Source: Paracoccaceae bacterium
GTDB lineage: Bacteria; Pseudomonadota; Alphaproteobacteria; Rhodobacterales; Rhodobacteraceae
DNA: 64,000 nt
Direction of reading: 5' to 3'
Assembly (NCBI GenBank): GCA_022843025.1
Contig: JALHOL010000009.1
Span: 62,001 to 126,000, forward strand
Position numbers and translations under genes: made by a program. The stretch's first letter is position 1; each line of letters opens with the position of its first letter. Shown piece after piece: positions 8,991 through 18,500 of this stretch. Under the pieces are notes generated by a model that ran no database searches, was not told where the DNA came from, and was given only the letters and a program-made list of their open reading frames with translations.

Positions 8991-9974
8991 TCAGACATTT
9001 TGTTCAGCATCGCTGCGGCGGAACAGCGGGCCGACGACATGGCGGCGGAAATCGGCAACGAAATTGCGCGGGCTGGAGGATGGTCTGCCGCGCAGGCGGC
9101 TGATCAAGTTTCCAAGCATCGTGCCCGAAAGCCGGGCAAACGCGGTCAGGCGCGCGCCGGTGCGGCCATGCTGCTTTTCAAAATACATCCGCCAGCTGTT
9201 GTACCAATAGGCGGGAAGCGGCGGGCGTTCGTCGGTGACGCGCGTGACGCCTGTGGCCGCGCCTGCAACGTGGACCACCTTGGCCTGCGGCAGATGCCAG
9301 ACCTGCCAGCCCTTGCGCTTCAGCCGGTGCATCAGATCGACCTCTTCGTAGTAGAGAAAGAAATCGGGATCGAAGAAACCCACCGCGGTCACCGCATCCA
9401 TACGCGCCATCATCGATGCGCCCGAGACCCAATCCACCTCTTGCAAGGGCATATCCGCCGGGAAGGCGACTGTCTTGGTCTTGAACAGCCGGGCGACGGG
9501 GCCGAAATTCACGGCATCGACAAATTCCGAGATTGCGCCGGGAAAGCGGAACGCGCAGGTCGCCGGGGCGAGAGACCCTTCATGCAGGATGGCGCTGCCC
9601 ACGACGGCGGCCTTGGGGTGTTGGTCGAGAAAGGCGGAAAGCTGCGCCACGGCATTGGTTTCAAGCCGTGCGTCGGGGTTGAGCAGGAACACCTTGGCCG
9701 GTGGGGCCGCACGTTGGGCCAGCTTGTGCAGCACGACATTGTTGCCGCGTCCGAAGCCGTGATTGGTGGATTCCAGATGCAGCGTCACGGCATCGCCCCA
9801 GCGCGGCGCGGTCTGGCGCAGGACCGCTGCGTCATCGCCGGGAGAGGCATTGTCGACAAGGTGCACCTCGACCGTCAGGCCATCGGGCGCGCGATGCAGC
9901 ACGCTTTCGACAGCGGCGATGGACATGTCTGCCGTGCCATAGTTCACGATGATCACGGCAACATCTGTGGTCAT
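8991..9974 (-). CDS. Family 2 glycosyltransferase (rhamnosyltransferase-like)
   Basis: 327 residues of the WcaA/RfbF (dTDP-rhamnosyltransferase-like) subgroup. It opens VAVIIVNYGTADMSIAAVE, has VHLVDNASPGDD, the DxD region VFLLNPDARLE, and the conserved SGASMMARMDAV and FFLYYEEVDLMHRLKRKG. An AGGAT site lies before the ATG. It is the first gene of a two-gene operon with the downstream glycosyltransferase, transcribed from the 342-bp gap that also serves the divergent polymerase-like gene. Rhamnose transfer is typical of the subgroup but is not proven here. Confidence 0.87.
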   Translation of the reverse strand: MTTDVAVIIVNYGTADMSIAAVESVLHRAPDGLTVEVHLVDNASPGDDAAVLRQTAPRWGDAVTLHLESTNHGFGRGNNVVLHKLAQRAAPPAKVFLLNPDARLETNAVAQLSAFLDQHPKAAVVGSAILHEGSLAPATCAFRFPGAISEFVDAVNFGPVARLFKTKTVAFPADMPLQEVDWVSGASMMARMDAVTAVGFFDPDFFLYYEEVDLMHRLKRKGWQVWHLPQAKVVHVAGAATGVTRVTDERPPLPAYWYNSWRMYFEKQHGRTGARLTAFARLSGTMLGNLISRLRGRPSSSPRNFVADFRRHVVGPLFRRSDAEQNV

Positions 9975-10316
9975 CAGACGGGATCCTTTCGCCCGGCGCG
10001 GGGCCGGTCAGGGTTGATCGGGAATCGTTGCGGGACCATGCCTTTGGAGGCCTCGCATTTGCAAATGTTAAGATTTCGAATGGCGGCCATGGTGCCTTTC
10101 GGTCAACATTGCCCGGGCTTTGGGGCGGCTTGTTTCCGTGCAGACCTGCGCGAAAGCGCCAAGCTGCGGAATGTGGGCACTATGCCGCGCCAAGCCGCAG
10201 AATTGATGCAAGGAAAGGCATTTGAACCGCGCGCAGGGTGGACGGCGATGGCCATTTGGTGCGACAGTGCGTGTTAACGAGTATTGATCCGCTGTCCGAC
10301 AGGTTGCACCGCCCCG
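9975..10316. promoter_or_regulatory. 342-bp divergent intergenic region with 12-bp palindrome
   Basis: No supported gene lies here. It separates the divergent rhamnosyltransferase-like gene and the polymerase-like gene, so it must hold both promoters. The perfect palindrome CATTTGCAAATG occupies 10056-10067, about 90 bp from the glycosyltransferase start, and is a candidate operator. A 9-codon frame starting at 10248 lies just before the polymerase gene, but nothing supports it as a real leader peptide. Confidence 0.4.
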
Positions 10317-11876
10317 ATGCCCAATGCATTTGCCTTTGTCGTGGTCTTCAGCTGGCCTTTGGCGGTTTATCTGCTGTTCCGCTATCTGCCCCGGGTCGAG
10401 GCGCTGTGCTGGTCGATCCTTGCCGGCTATCTGCTTTTGCCGACGCGCGCGGGGGTGGACCTGCCGCTGATGCCTGTCATCGACAAGGATGTGATCCCGG
10501 CGATGACGGCTGCGCTGCTGCTGGCCTTTGGCATGGGGGCGGCCAAGGTGGGGGATATGCACGGCAGGGCGGGGCAGGGCGTGGCCGTTGCCAATGCTGA
10601 TGACGGGTGGAGGTGGGGACCGTTCCTTCCGCTTGTGCTTATCCTGTTTGCCTCGCCGATCATGACGGTGCTTACGAACCCGGAGCCGCTGGTTTACGGG
10701 CCGCTGTTGTTGCCCGGTTTGCAACCCTATGACGCCATCTCGATCATCAGCCGGCTTGCGCTGATCGCGCTGCCGTTCATTCTGGCCATGCGATACCTTG
10801 CATCCCCGCAAAGCCATGTGGTGCTGCTGAAGGTGATCGTGACGGGGCTTTTGTTCTATTCGCTGCTCATCCTGTTCGAAGTCCGGATGAGCCCGCAGCT
10901 GAACGTCATGTTCTTCGGCTTTTTCCCGCATCTGTTCGAACAGCACATGCGGGCAGGCGGGTTCAGGCCTGTGGTCTTTCTTCATCATGGGCTGTGGTTG
11001 GCGATTTTGGTGGCGATGTCGATCATCGCGGCGGGGGCCTTGTGGCGGCAGCGGCTGTTCGAAGGGGAGCGGGCGGGTCAGTGGCTTCTGGCCGGCTTTT
11101 ACCTGCTGGTGGTTCTGTTCCTGTCGAACAGCCTTGGGGCCTTTGCCATTGCGCTGCTGTTCGCGCCTGCTGTTTTGCTGTTCGGAACGCGCGGCCAGAT
11201 GCTGCTGGCAGGTGCGATTGCCGCAATCGTTCTGCTTTATCCCATCCTGCGCAGTGCGGATCTAATCCCGGTCGATCGGATTGTCGCCATGGCCGAGGGG
11301 GTGAGCGCGGAACGGGCTGCCTCGCTTCAGTTCCGGCTGGACAATGAAGATGCGCTGGGCGCGCGGGCGGCAGAAAAGCCGTTTGCCGGGTGGGGGACAT
11401 GGGGGCGCAACCAGCTTTATGATTCCGAGACGGGCCGAGCGGTGAGCGTGACCGACGGGGTCTGGATCATCGTGATCGGCAGCTATGGCTGGTTGGGATA
11501 TATCGCACAGTTCGGATTGCTTACCTTGCCCACGCTGATGCTGGCCTTTGGGCGCAGGTCATCTGCCCTGACGCCTGCCACCTCGGGGCTGGCTTTGGTG
11601 ATGGCGGCGAACCTGCTGGATCTTTTGCCCAATGCGACGCTGACGCCGATCACATGGCTGGTGGGCGGGGCGTTGGCGGGGTTCTGCCTCTATCGCGCGC
11701 CGGCAGAGAAACCGGCGGAGGGGCCTGTGCTGGATACACCCAAGCGGAGTTGGGGTGTGTTGACTGATCGGCCGCGCCAGACATCGGGGAACGCACCGGT
11801 TCCCGGCGCGGATTGGCGCGCAGACTGGCATGGACCGTCGCGCCCGGTGCGGCGGTTGGGCAAAGACGACAAGTGA
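10317..11876 (+). CDS. O-antigen ligase/polymerase-like integral membrane protein
   Basis: 519 residues, mostly hydrophobic with many membrane-spanning stretches. It carries the typical Wzy_C/O-antigen ligase arrangement: a block of transmembrane segments, then a large polar loop (roughly from VAMAEGVSAERAASLQFR to ETGRAVSVTDG) with EKPFAGWGTWGRNQL, then further segments. The last ~60 residues are a polar, Pro/Arg-rich cytoplasmic tail. The start is the ATG at 10317, since the preceding residues are not hydrophobic. It would polymerise or ligate lipid-linked repeat units at the periplasmic face of the inner membrane. Polymerase and ligase cannot be told apart by sequence alone. Confidence 0.75.
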   Translation: MPNAFAFVVVFSWPLAVYLLFRYLPRVEALCWSILAGYLLLPTRAGVDLPLMPVIDKDVIPAMTAALLLAFGMGAAKVGDMHGRAGQGVAVANADDGWRWGPFLPLVLILFASPIMTVLTNPEPLVYGPLLLPGLQPYDAISIISRLALIALPFILAMRYLASPQSHVVLLKVIVTGLLFYSLLILFEVRMSPQLNVMFFGFFPHLFEQHMRAGGFRPVVFLHHGLWLAILVAMSIIAAGALWRQRLFEGERAGQWLLAGFYLLVVLFLSNSLGAFAIALLFAPAVLLFGTRGQMLLAGAIAAIVLLYPILRSADLIPVDRIVAMAEGVSAERAASLQFRLDNEDALGARAAEKPFAGWGTWGRNQLYDSETGRAVSVTDGVWIIVIGSYGWLGYIAQFGLLTLPTLMLAFGRRSSALTPATSGLALVMAANLLDLLPNATLTPITWLVGGALAGFCLYRAPAEKPAEGPVLDTPKRSWGVLTDRPRQTSGNAPVPGADWRADWHGPSRPVRRLGKDDK

Positions 11877-11892
11877 CATAGTGGAAGGGTTG

Positions 11893-11922
11893 GCCCCGCT
11901 GGCGTTGGCCAGGCGGGGCACC
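11893..11922. terminator. GC-rich hairpin between convergent genes
   Basis: In the 60-bp gap between the polymerase-like gene and the ABC transporter gene, GCCCCGCTGGC pairs with GCCAGGCGGGGC with a one-base bulge and a short loop. It lacks a T tract, so it is a weak bidirectional terminator candidate. Confidence 0.35.
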
Positions 11923-11936
11923 GTTCAGTGGGGCTG

Positions 11937-13745
11937 TCAGGCCCCTACGGCCATGGCGCGGAAGGTTGCGTTGTCCTGCACCAGTTCGTCATAGGTGCCG
12001 GAGGCCGCGATGCCGCCTTTTTCCATCAGGAAGATACGGTCGCAGCCGCGCACCGTTGTCAGCCGGTGCGCGATCAGGATGATGGTCGTATCGGCCCGGA
12101 TGTTCTGGACCGCCTCCATCACCACGCGTTCGGTGATGTTGTCGAGCGCGCTGGTCGCTTCGTCCATGATCAGCAGCGAGGGCGAACGATAGAGCGCGCG
12201 GGCGATGCCGATCCGCTGGCGCTGGCCACCCGACAGGCGGACGCCGCGTTCGCCGACAAGGGTGTCATAGCCCTGCGCCAGTTCGGTGGTCACGAAATCA
12301 TGCAAGGCCGCGGCGCGGGCGGCACGTTCCAGAGCCGCGCGGTCAATGGCTTCTTTCGGCACGCCAAAGGCGATGTTGGCGGCGATGGTGTCATCGGTCA
12401 GGAAGATCGACTGCGGCACATAGCCAAGCGTCTTTTGCCAGGCTCGCAGGTTATCGGGTGTGACAAGCGTGCCATCGACGCGGATTTCGCCGGAATCGGG
12501 GGTGAGCAGGCCAAGGATCAGGTCGATCAGCGTGGTTTTGCCAGCCCCGGTGCCACCGACAATGCCAATGGTGGTGCGGGCGGGGATGGTCAGGTCGAGC
12601 CCGTTCAGCGCCTGACGTTCGGCGGAGGCGTATTTGAACGAGACCTTGGACAGATCCAGTTTTTCGTCAAGACGCAGGGTTTGAGTTGCCGGAACGGCCG
12701 ATGTGCCGCCCGTACCGGCCGCGTGGTAATCGGCCGCGATGGAATGAAGAACCGGCGTGCCGCCGCGGATGGTCGCAAGGCCATGGTAGATTTGCTGCAA
12801 CGCGGGCAGCAAGCGCATGACGGAAAAGGCAAAGATGCCCAGCGTCGGAACGATGCCCGCGATGTTGCCATCGCTGCGGAACAGGAGCAGCAGCACCAGC
12901 GCGAGCAGGCCGCCGAAGGTGATTGCTTCAAGAAAATAGCGCGGGAGTTCGGAAATGATCCCCACGCGGGTTGCCGCCTGCGCGCTGAGATGCGTCGCTT
13001 TGGCGAATTGGGCGCTGTAGACGGGTTCAAGGTTGAGCAGTTTCACATCCTTGATGCCACCCGTGGCTTCCTGGGCAATGCGGTAGCGCATTTCCAGGGT
13101 GGTCATGATGTCCTTTCCGCTTTGGTGCAGCTTGCCGCGCATCCGCAGATAGATCAGCGCATAGCTGCCCCCCAACAGGACAGACGACAGAAGCGTGACC
13201 TGCGGGTCCACAACCATGAGAAAGCCGATGGTTGCCAGCACGAGGATGATGTTCGAGGTGAGCCTGAGCAACGGTGTGATGACGCGCACGACCAGACCGT
13301 CGACTTCGGTTAGGACGTTCTTGCTTGTTTCCGAGCTGTTGCGTTCCAGAAACCACGCATAGGGTTGGCTGAGGTAGCGGCCAAGAAGGCGGGTCGCGAT
13401 GGCCGCACCGCGCATATAGCCAAAGCGGACGATGGTGTAATTGCCGATGGCCTTGATCGCGAGGCCGAAGATGACGACCCCGGTCACCAGCAAGGCAAGG
13501 GCGACCTGAAAGCTGAAATTGCTTTGGAAATCGAACAGGCCATAGGCCCAGGACAACCACGGATTTGTCGTAATGCTTTCCGGATTTGCCAGCACGTTCA
13601 GCAGGATAAGCACCGAGGAAACGCCTGCCACCTCGATCAGGGCGACGACGACCATCAGGACGGTCAAAAACAGGAAGCGCAGCCGTTCCCGGGCATCGAG
13701 AAGGGAGAATACCTGGCGGAAGACGTCAATCACGGAGCTCTCCAT
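11937..13745 (-). CDS. ABC exporter, fused membrane and ATPase domains (PglK/MsbA type)
   Basis: 602 residues: an ABC type-1 transmembrane domain (about 1-330) and a C-terminal ATPase with Walker A GGTGAGKTTL, signature LSGGQRQRIGIARAL, Walker B LLIMDEATSALD and the switch histidine in LIAHRLTT. It should act as a homodimer in the inner membrane. In glycan loci such half-transporters (PglK-like) flip lipid-linked oligosaccharides; MsbA-like export of a lipid or of the NRPS/PKS product is the alternative. No Wzx-type flippase is seen in the window, so this is the best local candidate for that step. It follows the four-gene synthase operon on the same strand after 168 bp. Confidence 0.85.
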   Translation of the reverse strand: MESSVIDVFRQVFSLLDARERLRFLFLTVLMVVVALIEVAGVSSVLILLNVLANPESITTNPWLSWAYGLFDFQSNFSFQVALALLVTGVVIFGLAIKAIGNYTIVRFGYMRGAAIATRLLGRYLSQPYAWFLERNSSETSKNVLTEVDGLVVRVITPLLRLTSNIILVLATIGFLMVVDPQVTLLSSVLLGGSYALIYLRMRGKLHQSGKDIMTTLEMRYRIAQEATGGIKDVKLLNLEPVYSAQFAKATHLSAQAATRVGIISELPRYFLEAITFGGLLALVLLLLFRSDGNIAGIVPTLGIFAFSVMRLLPALQQIYHGLATIRGGTPVLHSIAADYHAAGTGGTSAVPATQTLRLDEKLDLSKVSFKYASAERQALNGLDLTIPARTTIGIVGGTGAGKTTLIDLILGLLTPDSGEIRVDGTLVTPDNLRAWQKTLGYVPQSIFLTDDTIAANIAFGVPKEAIDRAALERAARAAALHDFVTTELAQGYDTLVGERGVRLSGGQRQRIGIARALYRSPSLLIMDEATSALDNITERVVMEAVQNIRADTTIILIAHRLTTVRGCDRIFLMEKGGIAASGTYDELVQDNATFRAMAVGA

Positions 13746-13849
13746 AAATCGTTAACGCAGTTTGATCCCGCAATCTGGCAAAGGAAAGGCCATCATCGGG
13801 ATTGATCGGGACAGGCGGACGGAAAGGTGCAGAGATCGCAGCCTTTATT

Positions 13850-13866
13850 GGGCCTTTCCAAGGCCC
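13850..13866. terminator. Short hairpin downstream of SGNH-type gene
   Basis: GGGCCTT and AAGGCCC form a perfect 7-bp stem with a 3-base loop in the 168-bp gap after the end of the synthase operon. There is no T run, so it is only a possible terminator or mRNA 3' stabiliser. Confidence 0.3.
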
Positions 13867-13913
13867 CGGAGGCGGGCCACAACCGTGGCCTGCAGGGCAT
13901 GCGTCACTGCGCG

Positions 13914-14873
13914 TCAGGATGGCGGATTGGCCCCTACACCCGTTTCCGGGATGCTGCGGACGACTCGCCATGCCACATCCTGCATCAGGCGGGCGGTTTC
14001 CGGGTCTGGCGCGGTTGCGGGGGTGCCGTCGGCGCGCAGCAACTGATGCGAGAGGCCTTCGGGGCTGGAGCCGTAGAGAACGGCGTAGTGCACCAGCGCG
14101 ACAAAGTAGTTGCCCATGTCATTGAGGTGGATCTGGTCGGAAAACAGATCGTTGCGGTCGCGCACGTTGCCGACGCCACCGCGGTCTTCGATCTCACGCA
14201 CCAAGGCGGCCATGGCCTGACCGGCGGGGATCAGGTGGATCCGGGTGCCTTCGGGCAGGTTGTAGAGTGCGGGGCGCAGGATGCCGGCCTCCCAGTGGAT
14301 TGGCAGGTCGGCATCAAGCCGTTCAAGCCAGCCTTCGGGATCATCCAGAGGGTGCCATGTTTCATAGAGATAAACGCGGGTGTCCGGGCGGGCCGCCTTG
14401 GCTGCTTCGGTGAACTGCGCGAGGTAGCGGCCGCTATCGAAATAGCGCAGCGCATCGCGGATTTCGACCATTTCGGTCAGGACGATGGCATCGTAATCGC
14501 CGCTTGAGACAGCCTCACGCGCGTCGCGGTAGCGCGGATGGGCGTTTTCCTGTTCAAAGCCGTTCACGGGTTCATCGCCCCAGTGAGATTTCAGCGTGGC
14601 GCCCCAGCCGAGCTGGCTTTCATAGCCGTGGCCGTCGCCGGCAAGCTGGGCCAGCATGGCGGGCATGTCGCGGTTCACGAGGCTGTGGCCGATGTGATAG
14701 ACGCGCAGCGCGCTGTCCGGCGCAGGCACGGGTTCGGCATAAAGCGAGGACATCTGTTGATCGGTCAGGCCCGGCAAGACAGGGACCGGGGTCGGGGCCA
14801 GACGCCACCAGACAGCCCCGGCGACCAGAGCGACAATCGCGGCGCTGACGGCAAAAAAACCTTTGCGTTTCAT
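13914..14873 (-). CDS. Secreted or anchored SGNH/GDSL-like protein, paralogue of 4191-5120
   Basis: 319 residues with an N-terminal membrane segment (KRKGFFAVSAAIVALVAG) that may be an uncleaved anchor or signal peptide. VYHIGHSLVNRDM supplies the GHSL nucleophile block (Ser64), and DQIHLNDMGNYFVA supplies the C-terminal DxxH pair. The same two blocks and similar spacing occur in the protein at 4191-5120, so the two are paralogues. Its ATG overlaps the stop of the phosphopantetheinyl transferase gene (ATGA), making it the fourth gene of the PKS/NRPS operon. It may esterify or hydrolyse the assembly-line product, or transfer it to a glycan, in the periplasm; this is inference. Confidence 0.75.
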   Translation of the reverse strand: MKRKGFFAVSAAIVALVAGAVWWRLAPTPVPVLPGLTDQQMSSLYAEPVPAPDSALRVYHIGHSLVNRDMPAMLAQLAGDGHGYESQLGWGATLKSHWGDEPVNGFEQENAHPRYRDAREAVSSGDYDAIVLTEMVEIRDALRYFDSGRYLAQFTEAAKAARPDTRVYLYETWHPLDDPEGWLERLDADLPIHWEAGILRPALYNLPEGTRIHLIPAGQAMAALVREIEDRGGVGNVRDRNDLFSDQIHLNDMGNYFVALVHYAVLYGSSPEGLSHQLLRADGTPATAPDPETARLMQDVAWRVVRSIPETGVGANPPS

Positions 14874-15523
14874 AATGATACTCCCGTGAAGATCAGGCCC
14901 TGTGACCGCAGGAGGCGGCCGTGGATGTCTTGCCCTGCGGCAAATCCGCCAACGGGGCGGCAGAACCGTGCACTGAACCCTGTCTCTGTCAGCCGCACGG
15001 TCATCGCATCAAAACCGATCAACGTGCCGGTCAGCGGAAACTGTGCCTTGTAGGCGGCTTCCTTGGCCGAAAAGACCTGACGGACATAGTGGCCCCGGTC
15101 CAAGATTGGAAGGGCCGCCAGTTCATCCGGGCCGCAGATTACGGGCCAGAGATCGGGGTCCAGCCCTTCATCCGGTTCGACATCCAGCCCCAGCGGCGCG
15201 CCCCGGCGGAGGGCTGCCACAGCAATGCCTGCGGAATGGGAGATGGAGCCGGAGATGCCCACAGGCCAGAGCGGCAGGCGGTTCGGGCTGGCGGGGATGG
15301 CGACGGCAGGATGGCCAAGTGCGCGCAGGGCCTGCCGTGCGGCGGCGCGGCCTGCGGCAAATTCGGCCTGACGGGAGGGCACGGCGCGGGCCACGGCTGT
15401 GGCCTCATCCGGGTGGGCGGGTTCGTCATTTTCGGCAATCACCACGGCCGCCACGGCAACGCCGGGCGGAAACAGCCCGGCAAGGGCTGCTTCCAGCGGG
15501 GGGATCACCTGACCGGACTGCAT
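14870..15523 (-). CDS. 4'-phosphopantetheinyl transferase (Sfp/EntD family)
   Basis: 217 residues with the family blocks LGLDVEPDEG (magnesium and CoA-binding aspartate/glutamate) and FSAKEAAYKAQF (the WxxKEA-type block). It also has an EntD-like N-terminal section with RQAEFAAGRAAARQAL. The enzyme moves phosphopantetheine from CoA to the conserved serine of carrier domains, here most likely Ser1438 of the NRPS and Ser1762 of the PKS encoded just upstream in the operon. It starts 2 bp after the NRPS stop, and its own stop overlaps the start of the SGNH-type gene, so coupling is tight on both sides. Confidence 0.92.
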   Translation of the reverse strand: MQSGQVIPPLEAALAGLFPPGVAVAAVVIAENDEPAHPDEATAVARAVPSRQAEFAAGRAAARQALRALGHPAVAIPASPNRLPLWPVGISGSISHSAGIAVAALRRGAPLGLDVEPDEGLDPDLWPVICGPDELAALPILDRGHYVRQVFSAKEAAYKAQFPLTGTLIGFDAMTVRLTETGFSARFCRPVGGFAAGQDIHGRLLRSQGLIFTGVSL

Positions 15524-15525
15524 GG

Positions 15526-18500
15526 TCAGGTTTGGGCTTTTTCCCGCGCCTCGCGCATGGCGCGGCGGCGGGCCATGGCATCGTTGCGGTTCGCATCATC
15601 GCCCGCGGGGAAGGGGCTGGCAGCGATCGGTTGCACGGCCTGTTGTGCCGGGGCGGCTGCCTGCCCTTGCCCCAGATGGGCCGCAAGCGCGGACAGCACC
15701 GGGAAGCGGAAGATATCGGTGATGGCAAGCCGGGTGGAGTTCAGCCGTGTCTTGAGTTCGCGATGCGCCTGAACGGCCAGCAGGGAATGGCCGCCGAGGT
15801 TGAAGAAATTGTCCGACCGTCCCACGGAGGGGATACCGAGCACCTTGGCCCAGACTTCGGCAATCGCGGCCTCGACACTGTCGGTGGGGGCGGCGACAGC
15901 AGCGGTCGTGGGCACCTCGATCCGGCGCGCTTGGGGGGCGGGCAGGGCCTTGCGATCCACCTTGCGGTTCGGGGTCAGGGGGAAGGCGTCGAGCGCCACG
16001 ATATGGGCAGGGACCATGATTTCGGGCAGCGTTTCACCAAGCAGGGCGCGCAGTCGGGATTCATCGACCGGGCCGTCATGGGTGACATAGGCCACAAGGC
16101 GCACATCGCCGGGGATGTCTTCGCGCGGGATGACGACGGCCTGACGGATGCCGGGGGCAGCGTCGAGCGCGGCTTCGATTTCGCCCAGTTCGATGCGATG
16201 TCCCCGGATCTTGACCTGATGATCGGCGCGGCCAAGGAAATCAAGCCGCCCATCGGCGCGCTGGCGGACCAGATCGCCGGTGCGATACATCCGGCCGTGA
16301 CCGGCGAAGGGATCGGGGTGGAAGCGGTCGGCGGTCAGATCGTCGCGCTGGAAGTAACCCGGTGCCACGCCTTCGCCGCCGATCCACAATTCGCCTTCGT
16401 TGCCTGCGGGAACCGGTGCGCGGTTTTCATCCAGCACATAGAGCGCCGTGTTGGCGATGGGTTGGCCGATGTTCACGGTGCCATCGGACCCGGTGGTTGC
16501 TTCGACCGAAGACCAGATGGTGGTTTCCGTGGGGCCATACATGTTCAGCACCGGGCCACCGATAAGGGTGGAGAGGTCCGAGGCGAGTTTGCCGGGAAGC
16601 GCCTCGCCGCCCACCATCAGGCGTTTGATGCCCTTGAGTGCAGTGCGTGCGCCGTCATCTTCGGCCAGCATCCGCGCCATGGACGGGGTGCATTGCAGGT
16701 GGGTTACGCGGTGGGCGCGGATCAGGCCCGCCAGTGAACCATCCGCCTCGACCGCGCCATTGGCGCGGCGCAGCACTTCGGCCAACGGCGTGAGCGCCGC
16801 GAGCACCTTGGCCGACGGGATGCCATAGTCTATCAGGCAGGCGACTTCGTCGACGTCGATGGCCTTGACCTCTTCCACCCGTGTCACGGCATCTTCGATA
16901 GTGCCGAACAGGCCGGACTCTTCGAAATAGCGCTGGAAGGCGAAGTCGAGGATGCCTTCGAGTTCCTCGGCATCCAGACTGCCGAGGTCGATCTCCATTG
17001 GATTGGCCATGCCCTGCGGTTTCTTGAAGGCGGGGAAGGCCCAGGCGTATTGCTTGATCAGCGCGGCGGCGCTGCGCAGGTAATCCTTCATCGGGCCGCG
17101 CGCGGTTTCGCGAGCGGTTTCGCGATCAGCGGCCAGATAGGTGTGCAGCATCAGCGTCACCTTGAAGGCGGCGGGGTCATGCCCAGCCTCGGCCAGCGCG
17201 GCGCGGTAGATTTTGACCTTTTCGCCCACCTCGGCCACCGACTGGCCCAGAAGGTGCGTCAGGACGTTTGCGCCCAGCCGCCCTGCATCACGCCAGGTTT
17301 CCGGGTTGCCCGCCGTGGTGACCCAGATCGGCAGTTCTTTTGAAACCGGCCGGGGCTGGGTGGTGACGGCAAAGGGGGTGCCATCCTTGCGCGGGAAATC
17401 CACCGCCTCGCCGCGCCAGAGGCGGCGCAGGGTGGTGATCGTATCCAGCATCGCCTGACGGTTGGCAGGCGGCGTGTTTTCCGGACGCAGGACGAAATCG
17501 TCAGGCTGCCAGCCAGAGGCGATGGCAAGGCCTGCGCGGCCATTGGTCAGGTTGTCGATGATCGCCCATTCTTCGGCGATGCGGGCGGGGTGGTGCAGTG
17601 GCGCGACGCAGCTGCCCGCGCGCACGCCGATATTGCGGGTGACGGCAGCAACAGCCGCCCCGGTGACCGACGGGTTCGGATAGGGGCCGCCAAAGGCGTG
17701 GAAGTGGCGTTCCGGCGTCCAGACGGCGGAAAAGCCGTGGCTGTCGGCGAATTTCGCGCCTTCGAGGAGGAGTTCATATTTCTTGGGGCCAGCGCCATCA
17801 TCATTGCCCCAGTAGAACAGGGAAAATTCGATGGGGCGGGTGGAGACGGTGGTCACATTCGCGCCCGACGGGCTGAGCCGTGCGGCATCGTCGGCCACGA
17901 CGACGGTAAATCCGCGTGCGAGCGTCCAGAACAGTTCAAGTACCGAGATGTCAAAGGACATGGAGGTAACAGCCAGCCACGTACCGGGATCAGCCCCCAC
18001 TGCATCATCCATGCCAGTGAAGAAGTTGATCACGTTGCGATGGCTGATCATCACGCCCTTGGGCCGCCCGGTGGAGCCAGAGGTGTAGATGACATAGGCA
18101 AGGTCTTCGGCCTGCGGTCCATCTGCCGGGGGCGTGTCGGATGCGGCGGACAGGCGCGGATCGGTATCAAGGATCAGCTTGGCCGGACCTTCGGGCAGGG
18201 AGGGGGCGACTGAGGATTCGGTGACGATCACGGGCGCGCCGGAATCTTCGGCGTACAGCGCCAGACGGTCGGCGGGATAGGCCGGGTCCATGGGCACATA
18301 GGCCGCACCGGCCATCTGGATGCCAAGGGCGCCGGCGATCATGTCTGCCCCGCGATGGAGCGACAGGCCCACCAGCGTGCCGCGTGCCACGCCCATGCTG
18401 CGCAGGACGTTGGCGATGCGGGCGGCGCGCTTGGCTAGATCGGTATAGCTGAGGCGGGTGGTGCCTGCGATGACGGCGGTATGGTCGGGCTTTGCCGTGG

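Noticed and set aside
10248-10277. Nine-codon leader frame before the polymerase-like gene
   Set aside because: Too short, no attenuator hairpins, no repeated regulatory codons.
11928-13313. 461-codon plus-strand frame opposite the ABC exporter
   Set aside because: The exporter has every ABC motif in the minus strand; the plus frame has no family features.
15043-16737. 564-codon plus-strand frame across the PPTase and NRPS
   Set aside because: Low-complexity Arg/Gly composition, and opposite well-supported domains on the minus strand.
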